A stretch of DNA of 35,707 nt from Microtetraspora sp. NBRC 16547 (GCF_030268965.1 NZ_BSSE01000044.1:1-35707); one strand, 5' to 3'. Positions 17,102-25,804 are shown, numbered from the stretch's first letter. Program-made: numbers and translations. The notes: a model not told the origin generated them from the letters alone.

Positions 17102-18712
17102 ATGCGAGTCGTCGTCGATCTCACCCGATGCCAGGGGTATGGGCAATGCGTCTTCGCGGCACCGGAGGTCTTCACGATGCACGGGCAGGAAGCCCTGCTC
17201 TACGACCCCGACCCAAGCGACGAGCAGCGTGAGCGGGTGTTGCGGGCGAAGGCGGCGTGCCCGGTTCAGGCGATCTATGTCGACCGGCTCGCCGCTCATG
17301 TCGGCGGCGGCAGGTCTCAGGCGTACCCGGGTGCCGGCGACGGTGACGGTTTCAAACGCAGTGGCCGCGTCGTCATCGTGGGTGCCTCGCTGGCCGGTCT
17401 TCGGGCCGCGATGGTGCTGCGCAGGGAGGGTTTCGCCGGCTCGCTGACCCTGATCGGGGACGAGACGCACGAGCCGTATGACCGGCCGCCGCTGTCCAAG
17501 CAGGTCCTGGTCGGCCAGGTGCCCTTGGAGAACACCCTGCTGCCCCGGCTCGCGGATCTGGACGCCGAATGGCTGCTGGGACAGCGGGCGACCGGTTTGG
17601 ACGTGACCGGCAAGCGGGTGCACCTCGCCGACGGCCGGCAGATCGGGTTCGACCGCCTGCTGATCGCCACAGGCGTCCGCGCCCGGCCGTGGCCGAACGA
17701 GGCGGAGGCCGCCCTGGACGGCGTCTGCGTGCTGCGCACGATCGAGGACGCGACCCGGCTGCGGCAGCGGCTCGCCACCGGGGCCGGGCGGGTGCTGGTC
17801 ATCGGCGCCGGATTCGCCGGGTCGGAGGTCGCGTCCGTCTGCCGGGAGCTGGACCGGCCGGTGACGGTCGCCGAGCGGGGACCGTCACCGCTGGCCGGTG
17901 CGCTGGGCAAGGTGATCGGTGCGATCGCCGGGGAGATGCAGCGCGAGCACGGCGTGGACCTGCGCTGCGGCACCACGGTCACGGCGCTCGAAGGAGACGC
18001 GGAGGGACGGCTGCGCGCCGCGCGGCTGTCCGACGGCAGCACGTTGGAGGTGGAGACGGCGGTGGTCGCGCTCGGCGCGGTCCGCAACGTCGACTGGCTG
18101 GAAGGCGCGGGGCTGGCGGCCGGGGTGTGGGGCGTGGGCTGTGACGCGGGCTGCCGCGTTTTCGACATCAACGGTCTGGTCACCGATGACATCTTCGCTG
18201 CCGGGGACATCGCACGCTTTCCCCACCCGGTCTACGAATACCAGTTCCTTGCTTTGGAGCACTGGGGCAACGCGGTCGCCCAGGCCGAGATCGCGGCGCA
18301 CAACATGGTCAGCGACCAGACGCGGCGGTGGGCGCATCTGTCCCTGCCGGTGTTCTGGTCGAGCCAGTTCGGGGTCAACATCAAATCCGTCGGCGTCCCG
18401 ACGTTCGCGGACGAAGTCATGATCACGCAGGGGTCGGTCGCCGAGCGCCGCTTCGTCGCTGTCTACGGGTACCGAGGACGCGTCACCGCCGCCGTCACCT
18501 TCGACCAGGCCATGTGGCTGGAGTTCTACCAGCGGCTGATCGAGCGGGCGGCGCCGTTCCCGCCCGACTTCGACATGGTCGGCAGGCCCGCCGTGATGGA
18601 GCCGGTTCCGGCGGAGGTGCCGCAGCGTATCGGGGTCGCCCAGGGCGCCACAGTCGTGGTGACCGGTCATGACCCGGGCGAGCGGCGGGCCACGTTGGTG
18701 CGCCCCCAGTGA
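17102..18712 (+). CDS. Fused [3Fe-4S]-type ferredoxin / FAD-dependent ferredoxin reductase
   Basis: 536 residues combining two redox partners of a P450. Residues 1-65 are a small ferredoxin with Cys10, Cys16 and Cys53 (CQGYGQC and ACPVQA), three cysteines as in [3Fe-4S] P450 ferredoxins, with Tyr at the variable position of CxxYxxC. A Gly/Ala linker (residues 70-88) leads to a reductase with a FAD motif (VGASLAG, residues 93-99), an NAD(P) motif (IGAGFAG, 234-240), the C-terminal FAD segment IFAAGDIARFP and a reductase tail. A very strong AGGAGGTG precedes ATG 17102. The P450 gene starts 92 nt after it, so the fusion should carry electrons from NAD(P)H to that P450 (inference). Confidence 0.93.
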   Translation: MRVVVDLTRCQGYGQCVFAAPEVFTMHGQEALLYDPDPSDEQRERVLRAKAACPVQAIYVDRLAAHVGGGRSQAYPGAGDGDGFKRSGRVVIVGASLAGLRAAMVLRREGFAGSLTLIGDETHEPYDRPPLSKQVLVGQVPLENTLLPRLADLDAEWLLGQRATGLDVTGKRVHLADGRQIGFDRLLIATGVRARPWPNEAEAALDGVCVLRTIEDATRLRQRLATGAGRVLVIGAGFAGSEVASVCRELDRPVTVAERGPSPLAGALGKVIGAIAGEMQREHGVDLRCGTTVTALEGDAEGRLRAARLSDGSTLEVETAVVALGAVRNVDWLEGAGLAAGVWGVGCDAGCRVFDINGLVTDDIFAAGDIARFPHPVYEYQFLALEHWGNAVAQAEIAAHNMVSDQTRRWAHLSLPVFWSSQFGVNIKSVGVPTFADEVMITQGSVAERRFVAVYGYRGRVTAAVTFDQAMWLEFYQRLIERAAPFPPDFDMVGRPAVMEPVPAEVPQRIGVAQGATVVVTGHDPGERRATLVRPQ

Positions 18713-18741
18713 CCCGGCCCAGTGACCGGCCCAGTGACCGG
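18705..18741. repeat. Triple 12-bp tandem repeat at the reductase stop codon
   Basis: CCCAGTGACCGG occurs three times in tandem (18705-18717 with one extra C, 18718-18729 and 18730-18741). The first copy contains the stop codon of the ferredoxin-reductase fusion, so the copies look like a local duplication just past the gene end. Function, if any, is unknown. Confidence 0.75.
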
Positions 18742-18804
18742 TGATCCGGCCGCGGCGGCCCTTTGATCACACCTGGAGACGTCCCGAAGCCGAGGAGTGT
18801 CGTC

Positions 18805-20034
18805 ATGGCGGAGACCAGCATCTTCGATCAGATCCTGGACTACTCGCACCGCCCCGATCCTTACTCGCTGTACGCCGAGCTCCGCAAGACTCCGGTGCTG
18901 CGGTGGAAGGACGGCGGCTACGTGGTCAGTACCTACCGGGAGATCGTCGCGTTGCTGCACGATCCCCGGATCAGTTCGATCCGGCCCGAAGACGTGGGCG
19001 GCGGCCCGCCGTCGGCTGAGGAGGGTCTGCCGGGCCTGCCGCCCGCCTTCATCCGTCGTGATCCGCCTGACCATGACCGGCTGCGGCGTCTGGCGATGCG
19101 GCACTTCGGGCCGCCCCACTCACCTGGCCGGGTCGAGGGCATGCGGGACGAGGTCACCGAGATCGTCACCGATCTGATCGACGCCTTCGAGGGCGGGAAC
19201 CAGGTGGACATCGTCGATGAATTCGCCTACCCGCTGCCGGTCACGGTGATCTGCAGGCTGCTGGGTGTGCCCCGTGAGGACGAACCACGCTTCCGAGGGT
19301 GGGCCGCGGCGTTCGTCGAGACACTCGACCCGAGGGCCGGAGAGGCGGCGGAGCGACGGCGTACCGCCGCCCACGCGGAGCTGGGCGCGTATCTGAACGA
19401 GCTGGCCGACGCGCGCCTACGGCAGCCGAGTGACGACCTGCTGTCCGGGCTGGTCACCGGCGACGGCGCCGACGGGCGGATGTCGCGGGAGGATCTGCTG
19501 AGCACCGCCGCGTTGCTGCTGGTCGCCGGCCACGAGACCACCGTCAACCTCATCGCCAACGGAATGCTGACCCTGCTGCGGCATCCTGACGTGCTCGACA
19601 GACTGCGCCGCGAACCGGATCTCATCGACCCTCTCATCGAGGAGTTGCTGCGTTACGAGCCTCCGGTGCACATGTCGCCCCTGCGCACCGCGCTGGCCGA
19701 TATCGAGATCGCCGGTACCACCATCCCCAAAGGCGCCCACATCACGCTGATACTCGCCGCCGCCGACCGTGACCCCGACCGTTTCCCGGACCCCGACCGA
19801 TTCGATCCCGATCGGGAGGACAAGGAGCATCTCGGCTTCGGCGGCGGCATCCATTACTGCTTCGGTGCTCCGCTGGCCCGGTTGGAGACCCGGTTCGCGC
19901 TGTCCGAACTCGTACGTCGGCTGGAGAATCCCCGGCTGGTCACCGATCCACCGCCCTACCGGCAGAATCCGGCGCTACGCGGGCCTCGTCACCTCCTCAT
20001 CGAGTTCGACGGCGTCGTCCGGTCGCCGGCGTGA
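18805..20034 (+). CDS. Cytochrome P450 monooxygenase
   Basis: A soluble bacterial P450 of 409 residues. The I-helix oxygen-activation motif is AGHETT (residues 241-246, Thr245), the K-helix ExxR is Glu280-Arg283 and the heme loop is FGGGIHYCFGAPLARLE with the proximal Cys352. ATG 18805 follows GAGGAG at 7-nt spacing and is preferred over the TTG at 18763. It lies behind the ferredoxin-reductase fusion, giving a complete three-part monooxygenase system encoded by two genes. It resembles CYP107-like actinobacterial enzymes by eye. No biosynthetic genes surround it, so the substrate is not indicated; the convergent BtuF/IcmF operon has no evident link. Confidence 0.95.
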   Translation: MAETSIFDQILDYSHRPDPYSLYAELRKTPVLRWKDGGYVVSTYREIVALLHDPRISSIRPEDVGGGPPSAEEGLPGLPPAFIRRDPPDHDRLRRLAMRHFGPPHSPGRVEGMRDEVTEIVTDLIDAFEGGNQVDIVDEFAYPLPVTVICRLLGVPREDEPRFRGWAAAFVETLDPRAGEAAERRRTAAHAELGAYLNELADARLRQPSDDLLSGLVTGDGADGRMSREDLLSTAALLLVAGHETTVNLIANGMLTLLRHPDVLDRLRREPDLIDPLIEELLRYEPPVHMSPLRTALADIEIAGTTIPKGAHITLILAAADRDPDRFPDPDRFDPDREDKEHLGFGGGIHYCFGAPLARLETRFALSELVRRLENPRLVTDPPPYRQNPALRGPRHLLIEFDGVVRSPA

Positions 20035-20108
20035 GCACACCGGTGAGGGTCTATGCCGAAGGCGGTGCCGTACCGCCCACCCGGTGATCAACTCGTCTCT
20101 CGCACGAG

Positions 20109-20870
20109 TCAGGATGCCGCTGCGAGCTGGGCCGACAGGACCACGGGCGCCTCGACGAGCGACGGACCGTACCACGTGAGGTGGCGACCGTTCACCAGCG
20201 CCGACGGGATGCCGGGAAAGCACTCGGGCCCGTCGGTCGCGGTGAACCGGTACGGCTCGTCGGGCAGCACCACGAGGTCGGGCCGGGCGGCCACGAGCCG
20301 GTCGAGGGAGATCTTCGGGTATCGCTCCGGATGATCGGCATAGATGTTGTCGACACCGAGCCTGGCGAGCACGTCGCCGGTGAACGTGCCGTGGCCCACC
20401 ACCATCCACGGACGCCGCCAGATGGGAACGACGGCCCGCCGCCTCCGTGCGGCCACGGGCGCCCGCCACGCCCGCGCCGCCTCGTCCAGCCAGGCGGGAC
20501 GGGGCAGACGGCACGCCACGGTGAGCATCCGGTGCAGCGAGACGAGCGCCTCGTCCACACCTCGGACGGCTGTCGTCCAGACCGGGATGCCGTCCCCCCG
20601 CAGCGTCTGGAGGTCGACCTCGCGGTTCTCCTCGAAGTTGGCCAAAACGACGTCCGGCCGCAGCTTCCTGATCAGCTCCAGATTCGGGTTCTTGGTTCCA
20701 CGGACCCTGGTCACGTCGAGATCCGCCGGGTGGGCGCACCAGTCCGTGACGCCGACGAGGAGGTCGCGGCCGGTGACCGCCACCGCCTCCGTCAGGGATG
20801 GCACGAGCGAGACCACCCGGCGCACCCTCACGGGTACGGCGACAGGCACGCCGAGGTCGTCCTTCTCCAC
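20109..20870 (-). CDS. Signal-less BtuF-like helical-backbone metal receptor (putative cobalamin-binding protein)
   Basis: 253 residues of the class III periplasmic-binding fold used by BtuF and FhuD proteins. Typical segments are VVSLVPSLTEAVAVTG, GVTDWCAHP, the VRGTKNPNLELIRKLRPDVVLAN half-domain border, VWTTAVRG and the C-terminal YPKISLDRLVAARPDLVVLPDEPY, each seen in short pieces. There is no signal peptide or lipobox: the N-terminus MEKDDLGVPVAV is hydrophilic, so the protein should stay in the cytoplasm. It lies 32 nt downstream of icmF, probably in one operon, which suggests a role in handling the B12 cofactor of that enzyme (inference). No permease or ATPase of a B12 importer is near. 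Confidence 0.8.
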   Translation of the reverse strand: MEKDDLGVPVAVPVRVRRVVSLVPSLTEAVAVTGRDLLVGVTDWCAHPADLDVTRVRGTKNPNLELIRKLRPDVVLANFEENREVDLQTLRGDGIPVWTTAVRGVDEALVSLHRMLTVACRLPRPAWLDEAARAWRAPVAARRRRAVVPIWRRPWMVVGHGTFTGDVLARLGVDNIYADHPERYPKISLDRLVAARPDLVVLPDEPYRFTATDGPECFPGIPSALVNGRHLTWYGPSLVEAPVVLSAQLAAAS

Positions 20871-20902
20871 ACCTCACCATCGCTTCCGCTGGAGATCGGA
20901 AT

Positions 20903-23900
20903 TCACACGTTGCGACGGTACTGGCCGCCGATCTCGAACAGGGCGCCGGTGATCTGGCCGAGCGAGCAGACCCGGGCGGCGTCCATGAGGGCGTCGAAGG
21001 CGTTGTCCCGGGACATGGCCGCCTGTCGCAGCCGCGCCAGCGCCGCCGGCGCCTCGTCGGCATGGGCCTCGTGGAAGTCGCGCAGCCGGGTGAGCTGTGC
21101 CTGCTTCTCCTCCTCGGTGCCCCTGGCCAGTTCGAGCTCCCTGTCCTCGGTAGCGGCGCCGTTCGGGTTCCTGAAGGTATTCACGCCGATGATCGGGAGT
21201 GAGCCGTCGTGCTTGCGGGTCTCGTACAACATCGACTCGTCCTGGATCTTGCCGCGCTGGTAGCCGGTCTCCATCGCGCCGAGGACGCCGCCGCGGTCCG
21301 AGATGCGGTCGAACTCCTTCAGCACCGCCTCCTCGACCAGGTCGGTGAGCTCCTCGATGATGAACGCGCCCTGCAGCGGGTTCTCGTTCACCGCCAGGCC
21401 CCACTCGCGGTTGATGATGAGCTGGATCGCCATGGCGCGCCGTACGGACTCGGGCGAGGGCGTGGTGACGGCCTCGTCGAACGCGTTGGTGTGCAGGCTG
21501 TTGCAGTTGTCATAGATCGCGATCAGCGCCTGCAGGGTGGTGCGGATGTCGTTGAAGTCCATCTCCTGGGCGTGCAGGGACCGGCCCGAGGTCTGGATGT
21601 GGTATTTGAGCTTCTGCGCCCGCTCCCCCGCGCCGTACCGCTCGCGCATCGCGACCGCCCAGATCCGGCGGGCCACCCGGCCGAGCACGGCGTACTCCGG
21701 GTCCATGCCGTTGGAGAAGAAGAACGACAGGTGGGGCGCGAAGTCGTCGATCTTCATGCCGCGCGCCAGGTACGCCTCGACGTAGGTGAAGCCGTTGGCC
21801 AGGGTGAACGCGAGCTGGGTGATGGGATTGGCCCCAGCCTCGGCGATGTGGTAGCCGGAGATCGACACCGAGTAGAAGTTCCTGACCTTGTTGTCGATGA
21901 ACCATTCCTGGATGTCGGCCATCATCCGCAGGCTGAACTCGGTGGAGAAGATGCAGGTGTTCTGCCCCTGGTCCTCCTTGAGAATGTCGGCCTGCACCGT
22001 TCCCCGTACGGTGGCCAGCGTGGCGGCCCGCAGCTCCGCCGCCTCCTCCGGGGACGGCTCGCGCCCGTGCTCGGTCGCGAATCGCTCCAGCGCCTGGTCG
22101 ACGGCCGTGTTGAGGAAGAACGCGAGGATGGTGGGGGCCGGCCCGTTGATGGTCATGGAGACCGAGGTGTTCGGCGCGGACAGGTCGAACCCGTCGTACA
22201 GCGCCCTCATGTCGTCCAAGGTCGCGATCGACACACCTGACGTGCCGACCTTGCCGTAGATGTCGGGGCGCGGGTCGGGGTCGTGGCCGTACAGGGTCAC
22301 CGAGTCGAACGCCGTCGAGAGCCGCGTCGCGGGCTGGCCCTCGGACAGCAGCTTGAAGCGCCGGTTGGTGCGGAACGCGTCGCCCTCTCCGGCGAACATC
22401 CGGGTCGGGTCCTCGTCATCGCGTTTGAACGGGAAGACCCCCGCGGTGAAGGGGAAGCGCCCGGGCAGGTTCTCCGAGCGCAGGAAGCGCAGCAGGTCTC
22501 CCTGGTCGGTGTAGCGGGGCAGGGCCACCCGTGGAATCCGGCTGCCCGACAGCGTCTCCCTCCACAGTGGGGTGCGCAGCTCCCTGTCGCGGATCTTCAC
22601 GACGAGCTCGTCGGCTTCGTAGGCGTCCCGGGTCGCGGTCCACCCGTCGAGGAGCCCGCGGCTCTCCGCGTCGACGCGGCTCTCCGCGCGGGCGGCGAGC
22701 CGGTCCAGGTCGGCGGTGTCCGCTCCGTCGGCGGCCACCGTCTCGCGCGCGGCGAGGAGGGCCCGGTGGCGGCGTACGGCGTCCGCCTGGCCGTCGGTGT
22801 GGGCATGGTAGTCGCGGACGGCCCCGGCGATCTCGGCGAGGTAGCGGGCGCGGGACGGCGGAACGATCCCCGCGGTGACCTCGGAGGCGCTGCCCCGCAC
22901 CTCGGGAAGCAGTCCGGGCGTGGCGGGCAGGCCGTTGGCGCCGAGCAGGTCACGCAGCCGCTGGTAGAGCGCGGTCACTCCCTCGTCGTTGAAGCGGGAG
23001 GCGATCGTGCCGAACACCGGCATCTCCTCCGGGGGAACGCCGAAGGCCTCGCGGTTGCGCACCATCTGGCGGCGCACGTCGCGCAGCGCGTCCTCCGCGC
23101 CGCGCCGCTCGTACTTGTTGATCGCCACCACGTCGGCGAAGTCGAGCATGTCGATCTTCTCGAGCTGCGACGCCGCGCCGAACTCCGGCGTCATGACGTA
23201 CAGCGACACGTCGGAGAACGGCACGATCGCCGCGTCCCCCTGGCCGATGCCGGGGGTCTCCACGATCACCAGATCGTGGCCCGCCGCCCGGCAGGCCGCG
23301 ATCACGTCCCCGAGGTGCTCGGGCAGTTCCTGCGCCCCGCGCGTGGCCAGGGAGCGGAAGTAGGTCCCGCCCCCGGCCAGGCTGTTCATCCGGATCCGGT
23401 CACCCAGGAGCGCTCCCCCGCCGCGCCTGCGGGTCGGGTCGACCGCGATCACCGCGACCCGCAGCTTGTCCTCGTAGTCGATCCTGATCCGGCGCAGCAG
23501 TTCGTCGGTCAGCGAGGACTTGCCCGATCCGCCGGTCCCGGTGATGCCCAGTACGGGGATCTCGCGGGCGGCGGCGGCACGGTGGAGGTCCCCGAGCCAT
23601 CCGGGCTCCGTGCGTCCGGCCTCGACGAAGGTGATGGCGCGGGCCAGCGCCACCTGGTCACCGGCGACCATCTTGGCGATGTCGGGGACGTCCCCGGCGG
23701 CGAGGTCCACGTCGCACGCCTCGACGATCTTGTTGATCATCCCGGCCAGGCCCAGCCGCTGGCCATCCTCCGGTGAGAAGATGCCCGCCACGCCGCGCGC
23801 GTGCAGCAGCTCGATCTCCTCCCGCACGATCACGCCGCCGCCCCCGCCGTACACCTTGACGTGGCCCGCGCCACGCTCGCGCAGCAGGTCCACCAGGTAC

Positions 23901-24127
23901 GTGAAGTACTCCACGTGGCCGCCCTGGTAGGAGCTGATCGCCACCCCCTGGACGTCCTCCTGGATCGCGGCGGTGACGACCTCCTCGACCGACCGGTTGT
24001 GTCCGAGGTGGATCACCTCGGCGCCCTGCGACTGCAGGATCCTCCGCATGATGTTGATCGCCGCGTCGTGACCGTCGAACAGGGCCGCGGCCGTGACGAA
24101 CCGCGTGGGATGAACCGGGACGTGCAT
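20903..24127 (-). CDS. icmF: IcmF: fused isobutyryl-CoA mutase with built-in G-protein chaperone
   Basis: 1074 residues carrying three parts in the IcmF order. The N-terminal B12-binding domain (about 1-135) has FDGHDAAIN with His20 as lower axial ligand candidate. A MeaB/MeaI-like GTPase occupies the middle (about 180-420), Walker A GTGGSGKSS at 197-205, and its base-specificity motif reads NKYE (337-340) instead of NKxD. The C-terminal mutase barrel includes NTCIFSTEFS, SISGYHIAEAGANPITQ and LSFFFSNGMDPEYAVLG. IcmF interconverts isobutyryl- and n-butyryl-CoA and reloads its own cobalamin with GTP. ATG 24127 has TAGGAGTG upstream and matches the family start; TTG 24151 is less likely. Pivalyl-type specificity cannot be excluded without an alignment. 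Confidence 0.95.
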   Translation of the reverse strand: MHVPVHPTRFVTAAALFDGHDAAINIMRRILQSQGAEVIHLGHNRSVEEVVTAAIQEDVQGVAISSYQGGHVEYFTYLVDLLRERGAGHVKVYGGGGGVIVREEIELLHARGVAGIFSPEDGQRLGLAGMINKIVEACDVDLAAGDVPDIAKMVAGDQVALARAITFVEAGRTEPGWLGDLHRAAAAREIPVLGITGTGGSGKSSLTDELLRRIRIDYEDKLRVAVIAVDPTRRRGGGALLGDRIRMNSLAGGGTYFRSLATRGAQELPEHLGDVIAACRAAGHDLVIVETPGIGQGDAAIVPFSDVSLYVMTPEFGAASQLEKIDMLDFADVVAINKYERRGAEDALRDVRRQMVRNREAFGVPPEEMPVFGTIASRFNDEGVTALYQRLRDLLGANGLPATPGLLPEVRGSASEVTAGIVPPSRARYLAEIAGAVRDYHAHTDGQADAVRRHRALLAARETVAADGADTADLDRLAARAESRVDAESRGLLDGWTATRDAYEADELVVKIRDRELRTPLWRETLSGSRIPRVALPRYTDQGDLLRFLRSENLPGRFPFTAGVFPFKRDDEDPTRMFAGEGDAFRTNRRFKLLSEGQPATRLSTAFDSVTLYGHDPDPRPDIYGKVGTSGVSIATLDDMRALYDGFDLSAPNTSVSMTINGPAPTILAFFLNTAVDQALERFATEHGREPSPEEAAELRAATLATVRGTVQADILKEDQGQNTCIFSTEFSLRMMADIQEWFIDNKVRNFYSVSISGYHIAEAGANPITQLAFTLANGFTYVEAYLARGMKIDDFAPHLSFFFSNGMDPEYAVLGRVARRIWAVAMRERYGAGERAQKLKYHIQTSGRSLHAQEMDFNDIRTTLQALIAIYDNCNSLHTNAFDEAVTTPSPESVRRAMAIQLIINREWGLAVNENPLQGAFIIEELTDLVEEAVLKEFDRISDRGGVLGAMETGYQRGKIQDESMLYETRKHDGSLPIIGVNTFRNPNGAATEDRELELARGTEEEKQAQLTRLRDFHEAHADEAPAALARLRQAAMSRDNAFDALMDAARVCSLGQITGALFEIGGQYRRNV

Positions 24128-24152
24128 GCCCGCACTCCTACCGAACGACAAT

Positions 24153-24174
24153 TTTACTAGGACGTCCTACTAAA
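24153..24174. promoter_or_regulatory. 22-bp operator-like palindrome at the icmF promoter
   Basis: A 12-bp perfect palindrome TAGGACGTCCTA (24158-24169) is flanked by further symmetric bases so that 20 of 22 positions match; only the C/C pair at 24157 and 24170 breaks it. It lies 26-47 nt upstream of the icmF ATG and, on the minus strand, next to TAGTAAAAT, which could serve as a -10 element. A TetR-type acyl-CoA-responsive repressor is the most natural reader, but no such gene lies in this window (inference). Confidence 0.7.
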
Positions 24175-24292
24175 TCGCGGAGCATAGAGAGAACGGGCGG
24201 CCAAAGCAAGTGCTGATGTGCGTGGCTCGAGGCTGCCGGACTCGCGGAGGGCCGCCCTGAGCCGGTCGTGCGGGGGGCAGGGACAAGGGCAA

Positions 24293-24370
24293 GGTCGCGG
24301 TCACGTCGAGGTCGCGGTCACGTCGAGGCGGAGGTCGAGGTCACGTCGAGGTCGAGGTCGAGGTCACGTC
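24293..24370. repeat. Tandem repeat invading the 3' end of the amidohydrolase gene
   Basis: Two perfect 17-bp copies of GGTCGCGGTCACGTCGA (24293-24309 and 24310-24326) are followed by two longer variants (24327-24349 and 24350-24370) in which the hexamer GGTCGA is multiplied. The stop codon of the minus-strand amidohydrolase (24364-24366) lies inside the last copy, so expansion or contraction here could alter the end of that protein. It fills most of the 24128-24363 gap downstream of that gene. Confidence 0.8.
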
Positions 24371-25548
24371 ACCTCTCCGAGGCCGTAGACCCGGCGGGCG
24401 TTCTCCACGCCGATCATGGTGGCCACGCGTACGGCCTGGGCCTCGCTCCACTCGTCGTCGGCGACGAAGCCGCCGAGGACACGGGTCATCGCCCGGCGCC
24501 ACAGCAGCGCCCCGAGATGGTGCAGCTCGGCCGGGCCCCAGGCATCGGTGGAGAAGAGGATCTTGGCGAACGGTGCCAGCTCCAGGCTCTCGGCCACGAC
24601 GGCGACCGAACGCGCGCCGGTGTGGTTCACGCCGAGCCCCACGTCGAAGTACACGTTGGGGTAGACCTGCGCGAGGTAACCGGCGTGCCGGTGGAAGGGA
24701 TAGCAGTGCAGCAGGAGCAGCGGCACGCCGCGGGGCTCCGCGAGCTCGATCAACCCCCTCAGCAGCAGCGGATCGCCGCGGCGCAGGTCGGCGTCCAGAT
24801 CGCCGTACCCGATGTGGAACTGGAGCGGCAGTCCGCGGTCGATGCCGGTCCAGATCAGGTGGCGCAGCAGCACGGGTTCGTCCACGCGGATCCGGCCGGT
24901 GCTCTCGACGGCGCGCAGCCAGCATCCGGCCGCCTCCGCGACCTCGGCGGGCGCGGGCGGCCGTGGATCGAAGTCGAGCCCGTGACGGTAGGCGACGATC
25001 GTCTTCAGGCCCTGTGCCGTACGGCTCCGCTCCCACAGGGCGGCGGCGAAGCGGTCGGCGAACCCGGCCGCGTCCGTCCCGGCGGCGACCACCTGCTCGG
25101 CCACGGCCTCCAGCCGGACGACCTCGCCGGCGGGGCGGCCGCTCACCCGCGCCATCCCCGCCGGATCGAGGATCTCGTCGCCGCGGTAGCCGGTCTCGAT
25201 CAGGAAGTGCCCGATGCCGCTCGCCTCCAGCAGGCGCCGGTTGACCTCGGTCGCGCCGAGCTCGGCGCGGCGGGCGAGGTAGATCTCGGGATCGGCGTGA
25301 AGGGCGAGGCCGAGCACCGGCGCGCAGTGCCGCAGGATCGCGAAGCCCACCTGGGAGTCGAACTGGGTCATCCACGGCGGGACCGGCCGATCCGACTCCG
25401 TGATCAGCTCTTCGAACTCCCGGCGGGCCGGGTCTCCGGCGAGCGCCCCGTGCGCGTGATGGTCTACCAGCGGCAGATCGTCGATCGCCCGGGCCAGGCC
25501 GTCCCCGGACGGCACGGCGGAAAGTCCATGATCCTGGTCAGTGGACAT
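24364..25548 (-). CDS. Amidohydrolase family protein (metal-dependent, FluG N-domain-like)
   Basis: 394 residues. The metal-binding HxH comes early (VDHHAHG, His31 and His33), followed later by LQFHIGYGD (third His), LLLHCYPFHRHAGYLAQ (fourth His) and FSTDAWGPAELHHLGALLWR with the catalytic Asp near the C-terminus. This order is that of the amidohydrolase_2 / FluG N-terminal group, which hydrolyse or decarboxylate small carboxylic acids. No glutamine-synthetase domain is attached and no such gene is adjacent. It runs in the same direction as icmF but 236 nt upstream of it, with a repeat block between, so it is probably a separate unit. The substrate is not indicated. Confidence 0.88.
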   Translation of the reverse strand: MSTDQDHGLSAVPSGDGLARAIDDLPLVDHHAHGALAGDPARREFEELITESDRPVPPWMTQFDSQVGFAILRHCAPVLGLALHADPEIYLARRAELGATEVNRRLLEASGIGHFLIETGYRGDEILDPAGMARVSGRPAGEVVRLEAVAEQVVAAGTDAAGFADRFAAALWERSRTAQGLKTIVAYRHGLDFDPRPPAPAEVAEAAGCWLRAVESTGRIRVDEPVLLRHLIWTGIDRGLPLQFHIGYGDLDADLRRGDPLLLRGLIELAEPRGVPLLLLHCYPFHRHAGYLAQVYPNVYFDVGLGVNHTGARSVAVVAESLELAPFAKILFSTDAWGPAELHHLGALLWRRAMTRVLGGFVADDEWSEAQAVRVATMIGVENARRVYGLGEVT

Positions 25549-25767
25549 CGGCGATCCTCTCGCGGCGCTCCGTCTCGTCCAGCCCGTCGAGCGAGCGCGA
25601 CCCCGCCCGCTTCACCGAAGGTAGGTGGAGAGCAGGTCGGGCGCGAGGAAGCCGCGCATGACCTGGCGGACTCCAGAGCGTCCAGCTCGCACCGCAGGCC
25701 GGTCGTGCGAGAACGCCTGCGGGCGAGGCCGGGCCCCGTCGAAGCGACCTGATCCTTCGACCACGCG

Positions 25768-25794
25768 GAAGACCACGAAGACCACGAAGACCAC
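25768..25794. repeat. Three perfect 9-bp tandem copies in a gene-free gap
   Basis: GAAGACCAC is repeated three times without a mismatch. The repeat lies in the 303-nt stretch 25549-25851 between the amidohydrolase start and the secreted-protein stop. Apart from the hairpin at 25805-25835 and this repeat I recognise nothing in that gap; part of it must hold the amidohydrolase promoter. Confidence 0.7.
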
Positions 25795-25804
25795 AAGGAA
25801 CAGC

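Noticed and set aside
24293-24370. Tandem repeats considered as a CRISPR array
   Set aside because: Units are directly adjacent without unique spacers, and no cas genes are present.
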